A stretch of DNA of 64,000 nt. Origin: Methylophilales bacterium LSUCC0135 (GTDB lineage: Bacteria > Pseudomonadota > Gammaproteobacteria > Burkholderiales > Methylophilaceae). Positions 59,237 to 64,000 of the stretch are shown here, in pieces (the first letter of the stretch is position 1; every line of letters begins with the position of its first letter). The DNA lies in contig MCAW01000001.1 in the NCBI GenBank assembly GCA_001704575.1, forward strand, positions 266,486 through 330,485, read 5' to 3'. The position numbers were made by a program, and so were the translations under genes. Under the pieces are notes generated by a model. The model saw only the letters and a list, made by a program, of their open reading frames with translations, was not told where the DNA came from and made no database searches.

Positions 59237-60862
59237 CTAGTGGCTGGCGCCCTCCGCGCCTATGCCAGTCTGAGAACGAATGAATTGCGCAGCATAGGCA
59301 CTGCGCTCTGCTTGCGCCCTCTCTGATCTGTCTGTCACCGAAAACAGCCAGATACTGCCAAAAGCGGTTGTTACACTGAACAGCGCCGGGTTCGAATACG
59401 GCACCACAGCCTGCTCAAACCCCATCACCTGCACCCATACCGCAGGCCCCAGTACCACCATCACCACAGCCACCACTAAGCCAAGACTACCGCCCCACAC
59501 CGCACCTCGAGTTGTCATGCCACTCCACGACATGGAAAGCAGCAACACGGGAAATGTAGCTGAAGCCGCTATCGTGAACGCCAACCCGACCATGAAAGCG
59601 ATATTCTGATGCTGGAAAACGATGCCCAACAATATCGCCAGCATGCCGAGAACAATGGTCGCATAACGCGACACCCGCACCTCCTGCTGGTCAGTGGCAT
59701 GACGGTTGATGACATTGGCATAAAGATCGTGCGAAATCGAAGCTGCGCCTGCCAGCGTCAAGCCCGCCACCACGGCGAGGATGGTAGCGAAAGCCACTGC
59801 GGAAATGAAGCCGAGAAAAAGATCACCACCCAATGCATGCGCCAGATGCACGGCCGGCATGTTGTCGCCGCCACGCATGCTGCCATCGGCGTTGAAATAC
59901 TCCGGGTTGCCGAGAATGAAAGCCACGGCACCCATACCGATAATAAAGGTCAGAATATAGAAGTAGCCGATAAAGCCGGTGGCATAAAACACCGATTTGC
60001 GCGCTTCCTTCGCATCCGGCACGGTAAAGAATCGCATGAGGATATGGGGAAGACCGGCGGTGCCGAACATCAGCGCAATGCCCAGCGAAATCGCGCTGAC
60101 AGGGTCGGAAACGAGGCCGCCCACGGTCATGATGTCCGCTCCCTTGGGATGTTTGTCAATCGCACTTTGAAACAGGGTTTCGAAGCTGAAACCGGAGAGC
60201 CACATCACGCCCGCCGCCATGAAACTGGCGCCACTCAACAGCATGACAGCCTTGATGATTTGCACCCAGGTAGTCGCCAGCATGCCGCCGAAAGTGACAT
60301 AGGCGATGATCAGGACGCCGACGATCAACAGCGCCACCTCGAAACTGATGCCGAACAGCGTCTGGATGAGTGCACCCGCCCCTACCATCTGCGCAATCAG
60401 ATAAAGCAGCACAATCGCGATGCCTGCCACTGCGGAGAACACGCGGATTGGCGTCTGCTGAAAACGGTAGGCTGCCACATCCGCAAAAGTAAAACGTCCG
60501 AGGTTGCGCAGACGCTCCGACATCAGAAACAGGATGACCGGCCAACCGACCAGAAAGCCGATGGCGTAGATCAAACCATCATAACCGCGCGTGTAGACCA
60601 GCGCCGTGATACCCAGAAACGAGGCTGCGGACATATAATCCCCGGCAATTGCCAACCCGTTCTGGAATCCGGTGATACCGCCATTAGCGGTATAAAAACT
60701 TCTGGTGGAATTGGTCCGCCTGGCTGCCCAATATGTAATCCACAGCGTAGCCGCCACAAACAGCAGGAACATCAGGATGGATGAGGGACTGACAGGATTA
60801 CCGGCATCGCCGGCATGCGCCATGCCAGGCAACAGCCCCACCCCGATCATGCAACGTTTCAT
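59237..60862 (-). CDS. actP: cation/acetate symporter ActP
   Basis: ActP imports acetate and similar short acids with sodium or protons. The 541-residue protein of the sodium:solute symporter family has about 13 transmembrane helices and motifs [23 protein letters not shown] and [26 protein letters not shown], each characteristic of ActP. A possible signal peptide lies at the N-terminus (LPGMAHA). Its ATG overlaps the DUF485 gene by 4 nt. Confidence 0.95.
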   Translation of the reverse strand: MKRCMIGVGLLPGMAHAGDAGNPVSPSSILMFLLFVAATLWITYWAARRTNSTRSFYTANGGITGFQNGLAIAGDYMSAASFLGITALVYTRGYDGLIYAIGFLVGWPVILFLMSERLRNLGRFTFADVAAYRFQQTPIRVFSAVAGIAIVLLYLIAQMVGAGALIQTLFGISFEVALLIVGVLIIAYVTFGGMLATTWVQIIKAVMLLSGASFMAAGVMWLSGFSFETLFQSAIDKHPKGADIMTVGGLVSDPVSAISLGIALMFGTAGLPHILMRFFTVPDAKEARKSVFYATGFIGYFYILTFIIGMGAVAFILGNPEYFNADGSMRGGDNMPAVHLAHALGGDLFLGFISAVAFATILAVVAGLTLAGAASISHDLYANVINRHATDQQEVRVSRYATIVLGMLAILLGIVFQHQNIAFMVGLAFTIAASATFPVLLLSMSWSGMTTRGAVWGGSLGLVVAVVMVVLGPAVWVQVMGFEQAVVPYSNPALFSVTTAFGSIWLFSVTDRSERAQAERSAYAAQFIRSQTGIGAEGASH

Positions 60863-61164
60863 GTTACCGCCTTTTTGATGATATCGGTCAGCACATCGAA
60901 ATGCTGATTGGCCTTGCGTACGTAAACCCCGGTCAACACAAACGCCAGCAGAATGAGGCCGATGCCAAGCGGAAAACCGACCGTGACGACATTACCCCAA
61001 ATGACGATACGGAAAAATTCCGGCGCAAACGCGACCAGCAGAATAAACCCAAAGTATGCCAACATCATGATGCCGGTGAGCACGCTTGCCAGCAGCCGGC
61101 GCTCTCTCACCAGCGCGTGATATTCGGGCAAGACTTTGATTTTTTCGACATATTCGGGTGACAT
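60859..61164 (-). CDS. yjcH: DUF485 (YjcH-like) membrane protein, ActP partner
   Basis: The 101-residue protein has two transmembrane helices and the [22 protein letters not shown] segment in the first. DUF485 genes almost always precede actP. AAGGAG lies 7 nt upstream of ATG 61164 and excludes the longer in-frame start at 61239. The stop overlaps the actP start by 4 nt. Confidence 0.93.
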   Translation of the reverse strand: MSPEYVEKIKVLPEYHALVRERRLLASVLTGIMMLAYFGFILLVAFAPEFFRIVIWGNVVTVGFPLGIGLILLAFVLTGVYVRKANQHFDVLTDIIKKAVT

Positions 61165-61232
61165 GAGCGCTCCTTCTGAATCAGCCCGATTATACGCAGA
61201 CTGGCGCTGATGTTGGATGTGAAAGAATTTCG

Positions 61233-61261
61233 TTGACAATTCATCCGTGGCTCTTTAAGAT
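61233..61261 (+). promoter_or_regulatory. promoter of the tRNA-Ala gene
   Basis: TTGACA (61233-61238), a 17-nt spacer and TAAGAT (61256-61261) precede a GC-rich discriminator. The predicted start is a few bases upstream of the tRNA. Confidence 0.8.
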
Positions 61262-61274
61262 TGCGCCTCTTTTC

Positions 61275-61350
<76 letters not shown>

Positions 61351-61353
61351 GTA

Positions 61354-61380
61354 AAAATCATGCAAGTTTGTTATGATTTT
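61354..61380 (+). terminator. hairpin after tRNA-Ala
   Basis: AAAATCAT and ATGATTTT form a perfect 8-bp stem around an 11-nt loop just behind the tRNA. It probably marks the 3' end of the tRNA-Ala transcript. Confidence 0.6.
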
Positions 61381-61383
61381 CGC

Positions 61384-61412
61384 TTAAGAAAAGCCAGGTT
61401 TTGTAGTAAAAT
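61384..61412 (+). promoter_or_regulatory. promoter of the tRNA-Glu gene
   Basis: TTAAGA (61384-61389), a 17-nt spacer and TAAAAT (61407-61412) lie 22 bp upstream of tRNA-Glu. The -10 box is strong and the -35 weak. Confidence 0.6.
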
Positions 61413-61434
61413 GTTGTTCGTTAAAAGTTCATAG

Positions 61435-61510
61435 GTCCCCATCGTCTAGAGGCCTAGGACACCTCCCTTTCACGGAGGCGACCGGGGTTCGAATCCCCGT
61501 GGGGACGCCA
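61435..61510 (+). tRNA. tRNA-Glu (anticodon TTC)
   Basis: A 76-nt cloverleaf: acceptor GTCCCCA with TGGGGAC, anticodon stem CCTCC/GGAGG with loop CTTTCAC (anticodon TTC), T arm GGGGTTCGAATCCCC, and an encoded CCA. The integrase gene starts 85 bp downstream. Confidence 0.97.
61480..61510 (+). other. likely attachment site at the tRNA-Glu 3' end
   Basis: Tyrosine-recombinase elements commonly integrate into tRNA 3' ends and restore the tRNA. The gene here is intact and followed directly by int, so the T arm and acceptor 3' strand are the probable crossover region. The second copy of the repeat would lie beyond the window, so the site is inferred. Confidence 0.5.
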
Positions 61511-61595
61511 TTGCCTTGTAACTTGTTGATCTTAAAGGCAAATTCAAAATACGTCGAAACACTGGTGTCACTGCTGGTGTCACTTCCCAACCGAC

Positions 61596-62939
61596 GTGAA
61601 ACTCAATTCTTATCTCGTGAAAAGCCGTCATGGCATTTTCTATTTGCGCTTGCAGCGTGATGGAAAAGACTGGCGAAAAAGCTTGCACACCAAAGACTTC
61701 AGGCAGGCTGCTTTAGCCGCTTATTGGTTTGGTATTACAATCCACAACATGGCTACTAAAAAGCAGTGCTATATTCTAAGAAGCAAGCCTGACGGCACGA
61801 TAGAGGTCGAAACCGACGGATCGGACCTTGACCATCAGCGCGCACTTGAAATGCTTCGAGAGACGCAGGAACAGCAGCGTATGCGCCTTGAGCAGTTAAG
61901 TAAGGAAGAGATGCGTGACTTGGTTCTCCAGAATTGGGGGATAGAGCCGCTCAAAGGTGAATCGCCGTCATTAAAGTCCATTGCCTTGCGCGATGCCATT
62001 CGAGAATACAAGCCCACCGTAAAAGGTGCGACCAAGTCCATCAAAATGGCGCACAAGGTGCTGGATGAGTTGGTTGCCGCGATGGGCGCTGACTTTTTGA
62101 TGGATCAGTTTAATGACGAGACCGTCAATAAAATGTGGATGGAACCCCGTTCACAGGCTGTTGCTGGCTCAACCGTCAAAAAGGAACTGAGCAGCGTCAA
62201 CGCATTCGCAAAATGGTGTGCTAACAACGCCCGTCAATACTGCCCTGCCCCGTTGACTCTGACGATATCTGCAAAAGCCTCCGCCAATCAGCATTGGAAA
62301 TACCTCACCAACACCGATCTCGAACAGATATTTGCGCACTTGCCTGGCGCTGCTACTAAACCATTGCATTTCTGGGTCCCGGTCATTGCGGTATATACCG
62401 GCGCCCGAATTGGCGAGCTTGCCTCGCTCAAAGTGGAGCACTTCTACCAAAAGGCTGGCATCGATGTCATGTTGATCCCTGGCACCAAAACAGAAAATGC
62501 CGAGCGTGAAATACCCATCCACCCTGCCCTCATACAAATTGGCTTATTGGATTACGTTAATTACCGGCAATCACGCAAGAAAGCCCAGCTATTTGATATT
62601 CGGATTGATGCCAATAATGGCCCTGGTGCAACCATCACTAAATGGTTTGGGCCGTTTCTCAGAAAAACAGTCGGGATTACAGACGAGCAGAAGGTTTTCC
62701 ATAGCTTCCGTCATACGCTGATTGATCATATGCGTCAGCTGGGTATCGATGAAGAGGCGAGAAAGCAGTACGTAGGCCATGCTGCAGGAACTGGAACGCA
62801 TGCCATGTACGGGAGAAATCCACTGGGCCTTCCCATGCTAAAAACACGCGTGGTAGACAAAATAGACTGGCACGCTTACATGGGCTGGGCGCCCGATTTG
62901 CAAAAACTAAAAGCGCGTGCAGATGAGTTTATATCTTAA
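61596..62939 (+). CDS. int: tyrosine recombinase (phage-type integrase)
   Basis: The 447-residue integrase has the N-terminal SYLVKSRHGIFYLRLQR segment resembling the DUF6538 type, a core-binding domain (about 155-240) and a catalytic domain with all key residues: Arg in TGARIGELA, Lys in GTKTENAEREIPI, His-x-x-Arg in HSFRHT, His in VGHAAG and the nucleophile Tyr in AMYGRN. The start GTG 61596 has no good Shine-Dalgarno, so it may be off. It points away from tRNA-Glu and towards the rest of the element. Confidence 0.93.
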   Translation: MKLNSYLVKSRHGIFYLRLQRDGKDWRKSLHTKDFRQAALAAYWFGITIHNMATKKQCYILRSKPDGTIEVETDGSDLDHQRALEMLRETQEQQRMRLEQLSKEEMRDLVLQNWGIEPLKGESPSLKSIALRDAIREYKPTVKGATKSIKMAHKVLDELVAAMGADFLMDQFNDETVNKMWMEPRSQAVAGSTVKKELSSVNAFAKWCANNARQYCPAPLTLTISAKASANQHWKYLTNTDLEQIFAHLPGAATKPLHFWVPVIAVYTGARIGELASLKVEHFYQKAGIDVMLIPGTKTENAEREIPIHPALIQIGLLDYVNYRQSRKKAQLFDIRIDANNGPGATITKWFGPFLRKTVGITDEQKVFHSFRHTLIDHMRQLGIDEEARKQYVGHAAGTGTHAMYGRNPLGLPMLKTRVVDKIDWHAYMGWAPDLQKLKARADEFIS

Positions 62940-62949
62940 GTAAATTCGA

Positions 62950-62993
62950 GAATAGTATTTTAACTTTATGTTTTTAATTAAAATAATTCTATT
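62950..62993. terminator. possible two-way terminator between int and the terminase-like gene
   Basis: GAATAG and TATTTTAA-type segments on the left can pair with TTAAAATA and CTATT on the right with a 3-nt bulge. T-rich tracts lie inside it and on both sides. It overlaps the stop of the minus-strand gene. The stem is AT-rich, so confidence is low. Confidence 0.4.
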
Positions 62994-63396
62994 GTACGTA
63001 CATTAGCAGCTGGCTGTCGCTCATCTGCTCAAACCGTCGAATAACTCGCTCGGTATCAAGAGTAACGTCCATCACCTGGCGTTCAGGGGTGTAATACCCG
63101 AGCATCTTGGCGATCTCTCGCCACCCAGCGATCAGTGCGTGTGGGTTGGCTTCAACTTCTGCAATGGCGATCGCATCCAGAAGCCCTTGAACGACCTTAT
63201 CCCGGCTCATACCTATCTTCGCTTCTACAGCCCGTTCATTGTCGCGTACGGCAGCCTTAACCTCTGGTTCACGCATTAATCGGCTGGCTGACACCTTCGC
63301 AGTGTTCGGTGCGTACCCAGCCCTTACCGCGGCTGCGGCACCGTTGTGATCCAGCACATATTCCTTGGCGAAGCGGAGTTTACGGGATGTAAGCAT
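62989..63396 (-). CDS. terminase small subunit-like protein
   Basis: The 135-residue product opens LTSRKLRFAKEYVLDHNGAAAAVRAGY, then KVSASRLMREPEVKAAV, the helix-turn-helix pattern of the phage terminase small subunit family (Terminase_2), which recognises phage DNA for packaging. A C-terminal helical part follows. No large subunit gene lies within the window. It is convergent with int and downstream of umuC. Confidence 0.8.
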   Translation of the reverse strand: MLTSRKLRFAKEYVLDHNGAAAAVRAGYAPNTAKVSASRLMREPEVKAAVRDNERAVEAKIGMSRDKVVQGLLDAIAIAEVEANPHALIAGWREIAKMLGYYTPERQVMDVTLDTERVIRRFEQMSDSQLLMYVQ

Positions 63397-63431
63397 CGTA
63401 ACCTATTGTTAAATAATAGTTATTTTATCAT

Positions 63432-64000
63432 CTATTTAGTAGCGGGTATCTCCCCCCACCTTGTCGTATAAGCCGGCGTCTTGTTTTCCTGCCGCATTTT
63501 CCATGGGCGTCTTGTGCCCTCACCTGCCAGCTTCATCGTATCCCGGCCCATCTTGTTGTTGATGCTGTCGAGGGCATGCATGAGTTTGGTCGATTTTTCA
63601 CGACTTGCGGGGTTGCTGGCGGCCATGCTGAACAAGTCGGTCTGGCAGCCTTGTTGAGGCACCAACTCGCTCAGCATGACGCCTGCCTTGGCGTAATTGA
63701 AGCCGGGCTTGTAGAGTTGCTTCAACCCCCATAACGTGACATTGACCAGTGTCCTGCTGTCATCGGTCGGTGCGGGCAGCGGGATGGTCATACTGTTGCC
63801 GTAGTAGGGTTCATCCTGCTTGAACGGACTGGTGCGGATATAGACATGGACTGAACCGGCGTAGTGCTGTTGTCTGCGCAGTTTCTCCGCGGCACGGCTC
63901 ATGTAAAGCGTCAGTGATTCGGCCAGACTCTGGTAATCCCTGACCGGCTGCCCAAAGCTTCTGGAGCTTAAGATTTGCTTTTTAGGCGGAGTAACTTCTT
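63432..64000 (-). CDS. umuC: UmuC-like DNA polymerase V subunit, 3' part (5' end outside window)
   Basis: UmuC is a Y-family translesion polymerase made in the SOS response. The frame is open to the window edge. The visible 188 codons include the little-finger start (KKQILSSRSFGQPV), SLTLYMSRAAEKLRRQ, VYIRTSPF and the C-terminal tail (MKLAGEGTRRPWKMRQ ... YTTRWGEIP) typical of UmuC with a DUF4113-like end. The ATG at 63902 is internal. The catalytic palm and any umuD lie beyond the window. It lies beside the int and terminase genes, so the copy may be element-borne. Confidence 0.92.
   Translation of the reverse strand, partial: EVTPPKKQILSSRSFGQPVRDYQSLAESLTLYMSRAAEKLRRQQHYAGSVHVYIRTSPFKQDEPYYGNSMTIPLPAPTDDSRTLVNVTLWGLKQLYKPGFNYAKAGVMLSELVPQQGCQTDLFSMAASNPASREKSTKLMHALDSINNKMGRDTMKLAGEGTRRPWKMRQENKTPAYTTRWGEIPATK

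Noticed and set aside
59609..60784. 391-codon open frame on the plus strand
   Set aside because: It lies antisense to actP and is rich in His, Gln, Arg and Asp, as expected for the complement of a membrane protein gene.
61511..64000. complete prophage
   Set aside because: Only an integrase, a small-terminase-like gene and part of umuC are visible. No capsid, portal, tail or lysis gene is in the window, so only an element edge is claimed.

Overview
The window is a contiguous bacterial chromosome segment of moderate G+C content. It is almost entirely coding and keeps gene orders typical of Betaproteobacteria: map/rpsB-tsf-pyrH-frr-uppS-cdsA-dxr-rseP-bamA-skp-lpxD-fabZ-lpxA-lpxB-rnhB, yceD-rpmF-plsX-fabH-fabD-fabG-acpP-fabF-pabC-mltG-tmk-holB-pilZ-tatD, and smc-zipA-ligA-cysQ. 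The squalene genes hpnC-hpnD-hpnE, a two-subunit pyruvate carboxylase and an atypical LigA adenylation-site neighbourhood lean towards the Nitrosomonadales branch. That placement is inference and not proven by the sequence alone.

Layout. 1-1.0 kb: 3' part of radA. 1.0-4.8 kb (minus): hpnC-hpnD-hpnE and a short-chain dehydrogenase, all joined by 4-nt overlaps (squalene synthesis). 4.9-6.2 kb: a methylthio-nucleoside phosphorylase overlapping peptide deformylase. 6.2-6.8 kb: two 195-bp tandem repeats carrying broken tRNA-Ser pieces, followed by the intact tRNA-Ser(TGA). 6.9-8.1 kb: a short-chain dehydrogenase and HU. 8.2-11.5 kb (minus): glnD and map. 11.6-26.1 kb: the translation, isoprenoid, outer-membrane and lipid A superoperon. 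26.1-33.0 kb (minus): a haem-binding DUF3365 protein, an RsmI-like methylase, a DUF4139 protein, maf and pyruvate carboxylase subunits B and A. 33.0-45.5 kb (plus): fatty-acid synthesis cluster, then pabC-mltG-tmk-holB-pilZ-tatD, a metallo-beta-lactamase-fold protein and a small secreted protein. 45.6-56.5 kb (minus): membrane proteins, the MsrPQ methionine sulfoxide repair pair, cysQ-ligA-zipA and smc. 56.6-59.2 kb: queF and a TIM-barrel/kinase fusion. 59.2-61.2 kb (minus): acetate permease with its DUF485 partner. 61.3-61.5 kb: tRNA-Ala(GGC) and tRNA-Glu(TTC).

From 61.5 kb to the end lies the edge of an integrated element: a tyrosine recombinase immediately downstream of tRNA-Glu, a terminase-small-subunit-like gene and the 3' part of a umuC polymerase gene. 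This is the only clearly accessory DNA in the window.

Most of the window is conserved housekeeping DNA. The observations most worth checking are the tRNA-Ser-derived 195-bp repeats, an orphan promoter-terminator pair after fabF that could make a small RNA, the TIM-barrel/kinase fusion, the squalene-operon dehydrogenase that has lost its catalytic tyrosine, and the tRNA-Glu island.
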